In this document: positions 16,122 to 28,590 of the stretch, in pieces
How positions within the stretch are numbered: position 1 is the stretch's first letter
Layout: each line of letters starts with the position of its first letter
Source of the DNA: CAYJLF01 sp964371055
GTDB lineage: Bacteria; Eisenbacteria; RBG-16-71-46; CAIMUX01
DNA: 64,000 nucleotides
Direction of reading: 5' to 3'
Assembly (NCBI GenBank): GCA_964371055.1
Contig: CAYJLF010000001.1
Span: 310,001-374,000, forward strand
Position numbers and translations under genes: made by a program
The notes under the pieces: model-generated
What the model was told of the DNA's origin: nothing
Database searches by the model: none
What the model saw: only the letters and a program-made list of their open reading frames with translations

Positions 16122-16736
16122 ATGCCGGTCTATACGCTTCCGGACCTCAAGTACGACCATGGCCAGCTGGAGCCCCATCTGTCGGCGCGCATCCTGCAGC
16201 TCCACCATGACAAGCACCATCTCGCCTATGTCAACGGCGCGAACGAGACCCTGGAGAAGCTCGAAGAGGCGCGCAAGAGCGGGAACTTCGGTGCGATCAA
16301 CGCGTTGGAGAAGAGCCTCGCGTTTCACATCTCGGGGCACAAGCTCCACTCGATTCTCTGGACCAACATGAAGCCGCACGGCGGGGGCGATCCCACGGGC
16401 GACGTGAAGGGGCAGATCGAGGCGGACTTCGGCGGCTTCGAGGCGTTCCGCAAGCACTTCAACGCCGCCAGCGCCGGCGTCCAGGGCTCGGGCTGGGGCG
16501 TTCTCGCGTGGGAGCCGCTCGCCGGCCGTCTGATCATCAACCAGGTCTACGACCACCAGGGCGAGCACGCGCAGGGCAGCGTCCCGATCCTGGTCTGCGA
16601 CGTCTGGGAGCACGCCTACTACCTGCAGTACGAGAACCGCCGCCCCGAGTGGATCACAGCTTTCTGGAACGTCATCAACTGGGACGACGTGAACCGCCGG
16701 TTGACCGAGGCGAAGCAGGGCAAATTCAGCATGTAA
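16122..16736 (+). CDS. Superoxide dismutase, Fe/Mn family
   Basis: The product is 204 residues. It disproportionates superoxide to oxygen and peroxide. The four metal ligands are visible: His28 in 'LQLHHDKHHLAY', the His of 'HKLHSILW', and the Asp and His of 'VCDVWEHAYYLQY'. There is Gly before 'HKLH' and a 'VYDHQGE' segment with His where many Mn enzymes have Gln, a pattern shared with actinobacterial and archaeal members, so the metal cannot be called. No signal peptide, so cytoplasmic. ATG 16122 has AAGGAG seven bases upstream. It is divergent from the disulfide oxidoreductase; peroxide made by this enzyme would be removed by the adjacent AhpC system. Confidence 0.95.
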   Translation: MPVYTLPDLKYDHGQLEPHLSARILQLHHDKHHLAYVNGANETLEKLEEARKSGNFGAINALEKSLAFHISGHKLHSILWTNMKPHGGGDPTGDVKGQIEADFGGFEAFRKHFNAASAGVQGSGWGVLAWEPLAGRLIINQVYDHQGEHAQGSVPILVCDVWEHAYYLQYENRRPEWITAFWNVINWDDVNRRLTEAKQGKFSM

Positions 16737-16747
16737 CGGTGTGATCC

Positions 16748-16800
16748 GGGTGCGGCTTCCCCTAACCACCCCGTGCAGCAAGGTGAAGGGAAGCCGCCCC
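16748..16800. terminator. Inverted repeat between convergent genes, probable bidirectional terminator
   Basis: GCGGCTTCCC (16752-16761) is exactly complementary to GGGAAGCCGC (16788-16797), and GGG/CCC pairs outside it across one bulged T. The 26-base loop is long and there is no clear T-tract. It lies in the 95-base gap between the stop of superoxide dismutase and the stop of the LolA-like gene, the expected place for a shared terminator. Confidence 0.5.
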
Positions 16801-16831
16801 GGGTACTCCCGCGACTTCCCCACTCGAACGC

Positions 16832-17704
16832 CTACTTCCCCGTTGCGGGCTCCGCGGCCGGTTCAGGTTTCCCCGCGTCTCCGGCCGGCTCCGTCCCGGC
16901 CGCCTTCTTCTTCTCGATGAGCGCCTTGATCTCGGCCGGCGGATCGAAGCGACCGTCCGGGATCGACACATTGTGCGCCACGCTGTCGGTGACGAACTCC
17001 ATGACCTGCATCCCGTTCATGACCGATTGCTTCATCCGGAACGGGATCTGCAAGCCATCGACCTCGCGGTAGTCGGAGAAGAACACGTCGACCGGGAATG
17101 TTCCCTGGTCGGTCGTGATCTTCATCGCGGCCTTGACCTGCATCCCGCTCTCGCGGTCGAACCACCAGGTCTCGGGCGCTCCCTGGTTGGGGGTCATCGT
17201 GACCTTCCAGGCCGGCCGGCCGTCGATCGTGTCCACCCCCGCAGTCTCCGCCGTCTTGAACCACGCGCGCCAGTTGCTGAGCCCCTCGAAGTCAGCTTCC
17301 CGCCGAGCGAGCGTGAGCTCTTCCCCATCCTTGAGTTTGGAGCCGGACATGGCATTCGACTCCCAGTACCAGGTGCCATCGCCGCCGGACTGCATCGGTC
17401 CCAGCGCCTCCGACTCCATCATCGTGAAGGTGGAGGCGGGTCGAGCGGACCAGGAGGTCATGGTCGCCTTGAGGCCCATCGCCGGGATCTCCATCGAACC
17501 CTTCATCCAGCGGTTCTCGAGCCTCTTCATCGCGTCCGCTCCGCCCGCGGCCTGGACCGCCTTCTGGATGATCGTCTCACCCGGGGGCAGTTCATCCGCC
17601 GACCCCGGGGCCGCCCACCCCGTGCCGAGGACCGCGATCGCAAATCCGATCGCGATGACGCCTGCTCGCCGACTCCACCCCATCCGCCCGCGCGTTCCCT
17701 TCAT
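16832..17704 (-). CDS. Exported LolA/LolB-fold-like protein
   Basis: The product is 290 residues. Signal peptide (hydrophobic 15-31, cleavage near 'GSADE'), then an all-beta domain resembling outer-membrane lipoprotein-sorting (LolA/LolB/LppX-like) proteins: 'WMKGSMEIPAMGLKATMTSW', 'DGTWYWESNAMSG' and the late strands 'VDVFFSDYREVDGLQIPFRM'. The C-terminal 25 residues are Ala/Pro/Glu/Gly-rich and probably unstructured. ATG 17704 has a strong GAGGAGG site. It lies 20 bases after the S41 protease on the same strand and probably belongs to that operon. Proteins of this group carry lipids or lipoproteins in the periplasm, or are found as C-terminal partners of M16 peptidases; the real substrate is unknown. 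Confidence 0.62.
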   Translation of the reverse strand: MKGTRGRMGWSRRAGVIAIGFAIAVLGTGWAAPGSADELPPGETIIQKAVQAAGGADAMKRLENRWMKGSMEIPAMGLKATMTSWSARPASTFTMMESEALGPMQSGGDGTWYWESNAMSGSKLKDGEELTLARREADFEGLSNWRAWFKTAETAGVDTIDGRPAWKVTMTPNQGAPETWWFDRESGMQVKAAMKITTDQGTFPVDVFFSDYREVDGLQIPFRMKQSVMNGMQVMEFVTDSVAHNVSIPDGRFDPPAEIKALIEKKKAAGTEPAGDAGKPEPAAEPATGK

Positions 17705-17724
17705 CGTTCCTCCTCCTCGTTGAT

Positions 17725-19065
17725 TCAGTGCCCTTCCCGCATCCAGACCAGAGCCGCCTCCAGCACCGCATCCCGCCCCGAGAGCAGGACGTCCCGCCGG
17801 AGCCCCACCGTCACGTCGGGCGCCACTCCGATCCCTTCGAGGCGCGCTCCGCCGTCCGACACGTAGTCGGCGAAAGCGTATTGGAACCCGTCGCCGTTCG
17901 GCAGTTTCTCGATCGCCGACGGCAAGGCCGCGCCGGCGGTCGTCGATCCGAAGAGCCTCGCTCGACCGAGATCGTGCAACCCTGCCGCCAGGATCTCCGA
18001 GGTGGAGGCCGACAGCCCATCGATCAGGACGGCCGCCGCGCCGCCATAGGTCTTCGCCCTCGGGTTGACCGTGAACTTGATTTCGTTGTCGCGGGTCTTC
18101 ATGACCCCGAGGCGCCGGCCCTCTCCTTCGACCAGCCAGCTCGCCATCCCCATCGCCATCGCGCCGATCCCGCCGGGGTTGCCCCGCAGGTCGATGATCA
18201 CTCCCTTGGTGTCGGCGAACGATTCCATCGCATCGTTGAAACCCGCCATCACTGTTCCGGGATCGAGGAAGATGGGAAACCGGATGTACCCGATCTCCCC
18301 CTCCAGCCGGCGGCTTTCGATCCAGGCGTGGATCGGAGGGAGGTTGCCGAACTGGGAGCGGTTCCCGCGCGGCGCCACCAGCGGCAAGGTCCGTTTGACT
18401 TCCTGATCGTCTCCGCCGAGGAAGCGTGCTTCGATCTCACCCCCGACCGGTCCTCCGATCCAGGAACGCAGCGCCATCGTCATCATGAGCTCGCGGGTCG
18501 TTTCCTCTTCGAAGTGGGCCTGCACCCGCGCCAGCGTCGGTTCGATCTCCCGCCGGCCCGCCCGCACCAGCACCCACCCCGGCTTGACGCCGAGACTTTC
18601 CGCCGGCGATCCGGGGACGACCTCCACCACCACCGCCCGTCCGTCGACCAGGCGGAAGTCGAGGCCGCACGTCCCCTCGCCTCCTGCGTGCCCCGCCATG
18701 TCCTCGTAGACATCCGTCGGGATGATGCCGAAGTGCGAAAGGCCAAGGGTGTCGATCAGGGAGGTCATCGCCGCGCGTGACTCGGCGCGGGTCACGGCCT
18801 GCTCGACGCGCGGGCGGAAGAGGTCGCGGATCGCGTTCCAGTCGAGCCCGCCGAGTCCGGGGTCGTAGTGCTTGTCCCGGATCGTGGTCCAGACCTGGTC
18901 GAAGGAGCGCACCTCGAGTTCGCGCTCTTCGGGAGTGAGGGGCGCGACGCGCGGAGCGTGCGCACAGGCCAGGACGAACCCGGCAGTGACCACTAGGGTG
19001 GAAAGGAGCGCGGGTCGCGGGTAGATCCACCGCAGTTCCCGCCTCGCGCCGGCACCGTGACTCAT
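17725..19065 (-). CDS. S41-family (C-terminal processing) protease, lipoprotein
   Basis: The product is 446 residues. A lipoprotein signal ends at Cys34 ('VTAGFVLAC'). A helical N-terminal part ('VRSFDQVWTTIRDKHYDP') is typical of the tail-specific protease/IRBP group. A PDZ domain (about 130-205, 'VEVVPGSPAESLGVKPGWVL') precedes the S41 core: 'GVIIDLRGNPGGIGAMAMGM' and the nucleophile strand 'LIDGLSASTSEILAAGL'. The following 'LFGSTTAGAALPS' has Thr rather than the usual catalytic Lys of CtpA, as in the IRBP/tricorn-like branch. It probably degrades periplasmic proteins. Its ATG overlaps the TGA of the preceding gene by four bases, so translation is probably coupled. Confidence 0.85.
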   Translation of the reverse strand: MSHGAGARRELRWIYPRPALLSTLVVTAGFVLACAHAPRVAPLTPEERELEVRSFDQVWTTIRDKHYDPGLGGLDWNAIRDLFRPRVEQAVTRAESRAAMTSLIDTLGLSHFGIIPTDVYEDMAGHAGGEGTCGLDFRLVDGRAVVVEVVPGSPAESLGVKPGWVLVRAGRREIEPTLARVQAHFEEETTRELMMTMALRSWIGGPVGGEIEARFLGGDDQEVKRTLPLVAPRGNRSQFGNLPPIHAWIESRRLEGEIGYIRFPIFLDPGTVMAGFNDAMESFADTKGVIIDLRGNPGGIGAMAMGMASWLVEGEGRRLGVMKTRDNEIKFTVNPRAKTYGGAAAVLIDGLSASTSEILAAGLHDLGRARLFGSTTAGAALPSAIEKLPNGDGFQYAFADYVSDGGARLEGIGVAPDVTVGLRRDVLLSGRDAVLEAALVWMREGH

Positions 19066-19465
19066 GCTTGGGCCTCCCGGCGGACCGTCCGCCAGTGATA
19101 GAGGTAGAGGGGAATCCCGACCAGGAGAAGGGCGAGATTCTGGGCCGCCGCCCGCTCCCGGCGGGACCTTACGGGATCGATCCGCCGTCCGGTTTCCTCC
19201 CAGCGGCGGTAATCCTCCACCCAGGCGCGCAAGGTCGCCCGGTCACCGGCCTCCAGGGTGCTGTCCGCCGCCGCCGCCCGTGCGCGAAGCGGGTCCGGCG
19301 GCATCGGCGGCATCTTCTCGTGCCAGGCCTGCTCGCGCTCCGCCGCGGTGAAGACCGCCGCCTTGAGCGCCAGGTCCAGCATGCCGACCGCCCCGATGAC
19401 GGCGAGGACGAGGCCGACGACGCTGAAGATGTAGAGATAGACCACTCGGATCACACGCGGAGCAC

Positions 19466-19469
<4 letters not shown>
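19062..19469 (-). CDS. Small membrane protein with two transmembrane segments
   Basis: The product is 135 residues. One hydrophobic segment lies near the N-terminus ('YLYIFSVVGLVLAVIGAVGM', 10-30) and one near the C-terminus ('NLALLLVGIPLYLYHW', about 111-126). The polar middle section of about 75 residues, with a helical Arg/Glu-rich stretch, lies between them. I do not recognise a characterised family. The gene overlaps mfd upstream and the S41 protease downstream by four bases each (ATGA at both junctions), so it is translated with them, but no function can be drawn from that. Confidence 0.7.
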
Positions 19470-23095
<3,626 letters not shown>

Positions 23096-23153
23096 TGGCG
23101 TAGGGTACACGAGCCGCGTCGGGCCGGGAAGCACTCGACCCGCCATCCCCGGG

Positions 23154-24074
23154 CTACCCGGCCGGAATCGACTCCAGGTCCGCGAGGACGATCTGCCGGT
23201 CCTGTTCGTCCACGATGTCGCGGGCCGCCGCCCGGGCCCGGTCGAGCCAGCCGGAACTGGCCGCCCGGTCTCCGGCCAGCGCGGTCGCGCGAGCCATCGC
23301 CTCGTAGGCGAAGGCGAGATCGAAGCCGCCGAGGCCGTGGGCCTCGGTGATCTCGAGGCAGAGACGCGCGTGGACCAGGGCCGGCTCCGACCGCCGGAGC
23401 ACGCAGTAGACCCGCGACACCTGCCATTCGCCGCGAGCGAAGTGGACCGGCTCTCCGATCGCTCCCCAGTGGTGCCGGGAGGCGTGGGCGCCGTGCAGCA
23501 TCTCCGACGTCTCCGCCGGCGAGCGTTCGGCCTTGTCCATCAACTCCCAGACCCGGTTGAACGCGTTCACGGCGAAGCGCCGGTGGTAACCCCGCTCGAC
23601 CTGCTTGCGCAGCAGCGCGATTTGTCCGCCGTGATAGGCCAGGTGTTGAGCCACGCCATGCAGCACGACCTGCCAGGTCACGCCGATCCCCAGCGGCGCG
23701 TCTCTCTCCCCGCCGGCGACCTCGTCGAGGCGATGCTCGGGGAAGCGCGCGAGGGCCCGATGCAGAGCCTCCTGCGCGACGAAGAGCTCCTCCACCGCCA
23801 CGGCCCACGCCTCCGGTCCAGTCTCCCCGGCCTTGGGCCAGTCACCATCCGCGGGCAAGCGCGGCACGCCACCTTCCAGCCGGCTCGTCACTTCGCGAGC
23901 CCACCCGGTGAGGTGGAGCACGATCTCCCAGATCGAGTGCGCTTCCGGGATCGGCAGGGCTGCCGCAGTCGTGGCCTCGATACCGGCCAGCACCTGGCGC
24001 AGGGACGGCCCGTGCCACGCATCTCCCTCCGTGGCCCGTCGCAACTCATCACGGAGCCGATCGATCTCACTCAT
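23154..24074 (-). CDS. DinB-superfamily protein with C-terminal helical extension
   Basis: The product is 306 residues. The N-terminal half (about 1-165) is a DinB/YfiT four-helix bundle. The three metal-binding His are likely in 'IWEIVLHLTGW' (His), 'VVLHGVAQHLAYHGGQIALL' (the His-x3-His pattern). The second half starting 'FNRVWELMDKAERSP' is all-helical and TPR-like ('HASRHHWGAIG', 'YEAMARATALAGDRAASSGW'), an arrangement I recognise from other bacterial proteins of unknown role. DinB-fold proteins are metal-dependent thiol-transferase-like or hydrolase enzymes. ATG 24074 follows GGGAGAG. It lies 58 bases upstream of mfd on the same strand. Confidence 0.72.
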   Translation of the reverse strand: MSEIDRLRDELRRATEGDAWHGPSLRQVLAGIEATTAAALPIPEAHSIWEIVLHLTGWAREVTSRLEGGVPRLPADGDWPKAGETGPEAWAVAVEELFVAQEALHRALARFPEHRLDEVAGGERDAPLGIGVTWQVVLHGVAQHLAYHGGQIALLRKQVERGYHRRFAVNAFNRVWELMDKAERSPAETSEMLHGAHASRHHWGAIGEPVHFARGEWQVSRVYCVLRRSEPALVHARLCLEITEAHGLGGFDLAFAYEAMARATALAGDRAASSGWLDRARAAARDIVDEQDRQIVLADLESIPAG

Positions 24075-24234
24075 GGTCTCTCCCGCGGAGGCCGGCATCT
24101 CGGATCGGACCAGAACCTGTGACGCGCTCGTGCACGCCCCGAAACTAGGAAATCTCTGCCCGAACGGTCAATGGAGGTCGCACGTGGAGGTGACTTGCGC
24201 CGCAGATCGGACTGACTCTCTCAGAATCAGAATC

Positions 24235-26601
24235 TCAATCCCGTCGCGCCTTTCCACTCCGGTAGAGCGCCTGCCGCGCGTCGATCCGCTCGGCGAGATC
24301 CGCCTGCCCGAGTTCTCGCGCCAGGGCCGCGGCGCGGGCCGCCGTGGTCACGGCGTCGTCGAACCGTCCCGCCTCGGCCTGCGCGGCCGCCAGCAGATCG
24401 AGCGCCTGCGGATCGCGCTCGCCCGACAGCCGCGCGACCTGTTCGGCCAGCGCCACCGCTCGAGATCCGTTGCGCAGCGCCGGATCCGGGTGGGTCGCGT
24501 AGAGGAGCGCCAGAGGGACCAGCGTGCGCAGCCGCACCGGATCATGGCGGAGGATCTCCTCCATCTCGCGGGCCGCCTCCGCCGCACGCCCCTCGCGGAG
24601 ACAGAGGGTGGCCAGGTTCTGACGTGCGGCCAGGTGCCCGGGATCCCGCGCCAGCACGCGCCGGAAGATCGCTTCCGCCTCGGCGAGATCGCCCTGCTGC
24701 GCCCGGGCCAGACCCAGGTTGTACTCGGCGTCCGCCGTGCCCGGCTCGATGGCCCGCGCCGTGTCCATCGCCCGGGCCGCTTCCTCCAGCCGCCCCAGCT
24801 CCGCCAACGCCACGCCGAGGTTGTTCCAGCCCCGCGCGTTCTTCGGATCGAGTCCCAGACCTCGCCGGTAGGCATCCACCGCCCCCTCGAGATCACCCTC
24901 TGCCTTGCAGAGTTCCCCGAGCTTGAAGTGGGTCAGAGCGCGGTCCGGCTCGAGGGTCAGCGCGCGCGCGAAACTCGCCCGGGCGGAGCTTGCGTCCGAC
25001 TCGATCGTCTGCAGCACTCCCTGCAGATGCCAGGCGTTGCCGTTGGCCGGATCGAGTTCCTGCGCCCGCCGCAGGTGCGCGCGGATCCGCTCCCGCGCCT
25101 CCGGCGATCCGGCTCTTTCGAGGCGATCGAGCTGGGCGGCCGCCAGGTTGGCGTGGTTGATCGAGCGAAACGGTTCGGTCCGGGCGAGCGGAAGGTTGGC
25201 GACGATCGCGGCCGCGAGGAGCGCGAGCCCGGCTTTGATCACAAGCCCGCCACGCATCCGGCGCCACTCTCCCTCGACCACGAACGCCACGCTGGCCGCG
25301 GCAAAGGGAAGGACGAGCGGCACCAGCGGCAGTCGGTAACGGGAAACGATGAAGAAGGCGACGAGCCCCGCCAGGTAGACCAGGCCGAGCGCATGCAGGA
25401 TCCAGAGGGTGCGGCGCGCCGGCCAGGTCAGCACGAGTCCCGCCGCGACCAACGGCAACAGGATGCCAAAGGACATGGTCGGAAGGAGCAGGCGTAGCAC
25501 TCGCGACTCCTCGGCCGCGGTGTAGAGATCCTCCGTGTCCCCCAGTTCGACGACGTTGAGCGCCAGGAGCAGTTTGCGCCCGGTCAGCGCCAGCCATCTT
25601 CCGGGATGGCTCCGGATGAACTGCACCGCCTGGTCCATCCAATGGCGCGACACCTCCCCCGGGGTCAGTGCGCGGCCGCGCGCTTCTTCCGCCAGGCGGA
25701 CGGCATCGGCCCGCTCGTAGCGGGCGTCGCCCCTCCCGGTGAGCAGGGGAACGTAGCTGCCATTGGCGCGGGCGTGATTGCCGATGTAGAAGTTGGGACC
25801 GGCCTGCGCGGTCGTCAGCGTGAACTCACCGCCGACCACGCCGTTGCGGATGCTGACGGGCAGCACGATTGCCAACCACCCGGCCAGCAGCATGGCCGGG
25901 GCGAACCAGCTTCGTCGCGGGGCGGCCGGCCCGAGCCAGACGATCCAGCCGAGGACGACCGGGAGGAAAAGGAGCGAGTTCTCGCGGGTCAAGGCGAGTA
26001 ACCCGAGCGCCAGACCGGAGACGGTAGGCGCGAGCCAGGGCCGGCGCCATCCCCCACGCTGGTGCCGGGCCAGGGCCGCCAGCAGGGCCGGGAGCAGGAA
26101 GAGATCGAGCGATGTCTTCTGCAGCGTTCCATCGAAGAAGATCGCCGACGGGTGGAGCGCGAGAAGCAACCCGGCCGCCACGCCGGCGATGCGAGCCCGC
26201 CGCTCCGATCCCGCCACCGCGAAAAAGTCACGGGTCGCGCCGGCCAGCAGCGCGCATCCGACCGACCCGAGGACGATCTGCACTCCCTTCACCGCCGTCA
26301 CCGAGGGACCGAGAATCCCGTAGACCGCGGCCAGGAAGTAGGGATAGAGGGGCGCTTGGTAGAAGACCTCGCGCGTCCCCTCTCCGGCCAGGATCCGGCG
26401 GGCCCACTCGTCATAGACCCGGGCATCCCCGAGCAGCAGGGAGAAGGCATCGGTGCGGGCATGTGCCAGCAGGTAGATCACGCGTGCGAGGAGTGCGATG
26501 ACGGCGACGCCCAAGACCAGCCAGCGCCACCCGAACCGGTTCGACCGGGGGGGCACGTCCGTTCTCCGGGAACCGGTTTCCGTCATCGGTCGCGACTCCA
26601 T
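24235..26601 (-). CDS. Polytopic glycosyltransferase (ArnT/PMT-like, GT-C fold) with C-terminal TPR repeats
   Basis: The product is 788 residues. The first half (about 25-460) has around ten hydrophobic segments and the GT-C hallmark in the first extracytoplasmic loop, 'LLGDARVYDEWARRILAGEG', with acidic residues where PMT/ArnT enzymes bind the metal and polyprenyl-linked sugar. 'FYQAPLYPYFLAAVYGILG' and the 'LALTRENSLLFLP' segment also match the dolichyl-phosphate-mannosyltransferase-like family. From about 490 there are six or more TPRs. Such fusions glycosylate or organise envelope components; substrate unknown. ATG 26601 is the outer start; ATG 26586 has a better-spaced GGAG and may be the true one. 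Confidence 0.82.
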   Translation of the reverse strand: MESRPMTETGSRRTDVPPRSNRFGWRWLVLGVAVIALLARVIYLLAHARTDAFSLLLGDARVYDEWARRILAGEGTREVFYQAPLYPYFLAAVYGILGPSVTAVKGVQIVLGSVGCALLAGATRDFFAVAGSERRARIAGVAAGLLLALHPSAIFFDGTLQKTSLDLFLLPALLAALARHQRGGWRRPWLAPTVSGLALGLLALTRENSLLFLPVVLGWIVWLGPAAPRRSWFAPAMLLAGWLAIVLPVSIRNGVVGGEFTLTTAQAGPNFYIGNHARANGSYVPLLTGRGDARYERADAVRLAEEARGRALTPGEVSRHWMDQAVQFIRSHPGRWLALTGRKLLLALNVVELGDTEDLYTAAEESRVLRLLLPTMSFGILLPLVAAGLVLTWPARRTLWILHALGLVYLAGLVAFFIVSRYRLPLVPLVLPFAAASVAFVVEGEWRRMRGGLVIKAGLALLAAAIVANLPLARTEPFRSINHANLAAAQLDRLERAGSPEARERIRAHLRRAQELDPANGNAWHLQGVLQTIESDASSARASFARALTLEPDRALTHFKLGELCKAEGDLEGAVDAYRRGLGLDPKNARGWNNLGVALAELGRLEEAARAMDTARAIEPGTADAEYNLGLARAQQGDLAEAEAIFRRVLARDPGHLAARQNLATLCLREGRAAEAAREMEEILRHDPVRLRTLVPLALLYATHPDPALRNGSRAVALAEQVARLSGERDPQALDLLAAAQAEAGRFDDAVTTAARAAALARELGQADLAERIDARQALYRSGKARRD

Positions 26602-26697
26602 CCGCGGTTCGCCTGCCTGCCACCATCGGGCGTCCTGCGTGTCCGACGCGCGCGAGCCCGCCCGCGGGTCAGACTAGCAGATCCCCCGCGAACGACG

Positions 26698-27756
26698 TCA
26701 TCCCCTCGCCGGGTCGCCGGCTCCCCCCGACCACGATCGTGGTCCCAGTCCTTCATAGATCCGGCGGACGATCTCCTCGATCTCCTCCTCCTGCACGATC
26801 AGATCGCGGATCCGGTGCTGCTGCAGGAGAGATGTCATCGTCCCCGCCAGGTCAGCGTTCCGAGGCTCGACCAGGAGGTGGACACGGCCCCCCTCCCGCC
26901 GGAGCAGACGGGTCCCGGGGAGCTCGACCGCGTCCGAGGCATCCTCCAGGTCGATGATCAGCACCCGCCCCCCGCCGAAGCGCGCGCGCAGTTCCGCCAG
27001 CGCGCCGTCGAACATGATCCGCCCGTGGTCGATGATCACCACCCGCTCGCACAGCTTCTCGACGTCGCCCAGGTCATGGGTGGTCAGGATCACGGTCGTC
27101 CCCTCCTCCCGGTTGACCTCACGGATGAAGCGACGGATCCGGTCCTTGGCCACGACATCCAGTCCGATGGTCGGCTCGTCCAGGAAGAGAAGATCCGGAT
27201 CGTGCAGCAAGGCGCCCGCCAGATCGGCCCGCATCCGCTGGCCCAGGCTGAGCGACCGGACCGGCGTGTGCCAGAGAGGCCCGAGGCCGAGCAGATCCTC
27301 GAACCGTCGCAGGTGCTGCCGGTAGCGATCAGCGGGCACGTGATAGATGTGCCGCAGAAGCTCCATCGATTCGATCACCGGGAGATCCCACCAGAGCCCG
27401 GTACGCTGGCCGAAGACGACCCCGAGGCGGCGGGTATGCTCGATCCGCTCTTTCCACGGGATCCGCCCCTGTACCCGCACCGAACCTCCGGTCGGCACGA
27501 GGATCCCGGTCAGAATCTTGATCGTGGTCGACTTGCCGGCGCCGTTCGGGCCGAGATACCCCACGAGCTCGCCTCGCCGCACGCGCAGCGACACGCCGTC
27601 CACCGCCTTCACCGTCTGGTACTCTCGCGTCACGAGGTTTTGGACCGCGCCCCAGGCGCCCCGATGATGCCGATAGACGCGGAACTCCTGACAGAGCCCG
27701 TCGATCTCGATCAAGTCGCGGTCGCCTCCCGGCGGTGCAACTCGGGCTTCGCGCAT
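26698..27756 (-). CDS. ABC-2 type exporter, ATP-binding protein
   Basis: The product is 352 residues. Walker A 'LGPNGAGKSTTIKILTG', signature 'VRSLSLGQRMRADLAGALLH', Walker B 'PDLLFLDEPTIGLD' and H-loop 'LTTHDL' are all intact, so it should be an active ATPase. The insertion after the first strands ('YRHHRGAWGAVQNLVTREYQ') is characteristic of the exporter group whose permeases are DUF990-like. A C-terminal domain of about 80 residues follows the H-loop. It lies 29 bases downstream of the first permease on the same strand, so the three genes are one exporter. ATG 27756 is chosen from homology to the usual start; the frame is open far upstream inside the permease gene. The substrate is unknown. 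Confidence 0.93.
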   Translation of the reverse strand: MREARVAPPGGDRDLIEIDGLCQEFRVYRHHRGAWGAVQNLVTREYQTVKAVDGVSLRVRRGELVGYLGPNGAGKSTTIKILTGILVPTGGSVRVQGRIPWKERIEHTRRLGVVFGQRTGLWWDLPVIESMELLRHIYHVPADRYRQHLRRFEDLLGLGPLWHTPVRSLSLGQRMRADLAGALLHDPDLLFLDEPTIGLDVVAKDRIRRFIREVNREEGTTVILTTHDLGDVEKLCERVVIIDHGRIMFDGALAELRARFGGGRVLIIDLEDASDAVELPGTRLLRREGGRVHLLVEPRNADLAGTMTSLLQQHRIRDLIVQEEEIEEIVRRIYEGLGPRSWSGGAGDPARG

Positions 27757-27785
27757 CGTGACTCCTTCCCGGCCGGCCGGGCCGC

Positions 27786-28589
27786 TCAACTCCCAGTGCT
27801 CTGGTAACGGCGGACTCCACGCCGCCACACGACGAGGGAAGCCGCCAGCGTGAGCCCCGCCGCCAGCGGCGTGAGAAACGGCAACCACGACGGCAGGTTC
27901 CACGGATCGCTCTTCCCCAGAAGATGCAGCGACGGCAGGTAGTTGATGAAGGCCATCGGGAGGAAGAAGGTGAAAACCCGCCTCATCCAGGCCGGATAGA
28001 TCTGCATCGGGTAGCTCGTCATCGCCTGCCCGCCGTAGCTGAAGACGTTGGTCAGCTCTCCCGTCTGCGGGCTCCAGAAAGCGGTGGAGGCGCCGGCGAT
28101 GAAGATGCCGAGAAAGATCGCGCTCCCCGAGACGAGCATGAGGATGAGGAAAAGGCCGTCGAGAAGACCCCAAGCCGGGCGCAGTTCGCTCAGCGCCCAG
28201 CCGAAGGCGACCGCTCCCTGCGTGAGCCGCCCGAGGTGGCGGAGTTGCAGATCGCTCGTGATCACCTGGAATCCGAGCGGCAACGGACGGGTCAGCAGCC
28301 GGTCGAAGTCGCCCATCCGCACCCGCGTGTCGAACCCCTGATAGCCGCCCGAGAGGATCTCCGCCAGGGTGAACGACAGAGAGGAGGTGCCGTAGAGAAA
28401 GGCCACCTCGGGCAGTGTCCAGTCGCCGATCGATCCGAACCGGTGCAGCAGGATGACCAGGCCGACGAAGTCCAGCGAGGTCAGCACCACGTTGCCCAGG
28501 AGCTCCAGCCCGAAGGCGGCGCGGTACTGCATCTCGGAGCGCACGCGCGCGCCGATCAGGATGAAGTAGAGCCGGACGCGGCGGCGCAT
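27786..28589 (-). CDS. ABC-2 type exporter, permease (DUF990-like)
   Basis: The product is 267 residues with about six transmembrane segments ('LLGNVVLTSLDFVGLVILLH', 'LFLILMLVSGSAIFLGIFIA', 'FLTPLAAGLTLAASLVVW'). The amphipathic N-terminal part ('YFILIGARVRSEMQYRAAFG') and 'RMGDFDRLLTRPLPLGFQV' match the permease family that pairs with ATPases like the one next to it. The start is ATG 28589 with GGAGG six bases before it; an earlier TTG at 28601 would destroy that ribosome-binding arrangement. Only one base separates it from the stop of the other permease. Confidence 0.87.
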   Translation of the reverse strand: MRRRVRLYFILIGARVRSEMQYRAAFGLELLGNVVLTSLDFVGLVILLHRFGSIGDWTLPEVAFLYGTSSLSFTLAEILSGGYQGFDTRVRMGDFDRLLTRPLPLGFQVITSDLQLRHLGRLTQGAVAFGWALSELRPAWGLLDGLFLILMLVSGSAIFLGIFIAGASTAFWSPQTGELTNVFSYGGQAMTSYPMQIYPAWMRRVFTFFLPMAFINYLPSLHLLGKSDPWNLPSWLPFLTPLAAGLTLAASLVVWRRGVRRYQSTGS

Positions 28590-28590
28590 C

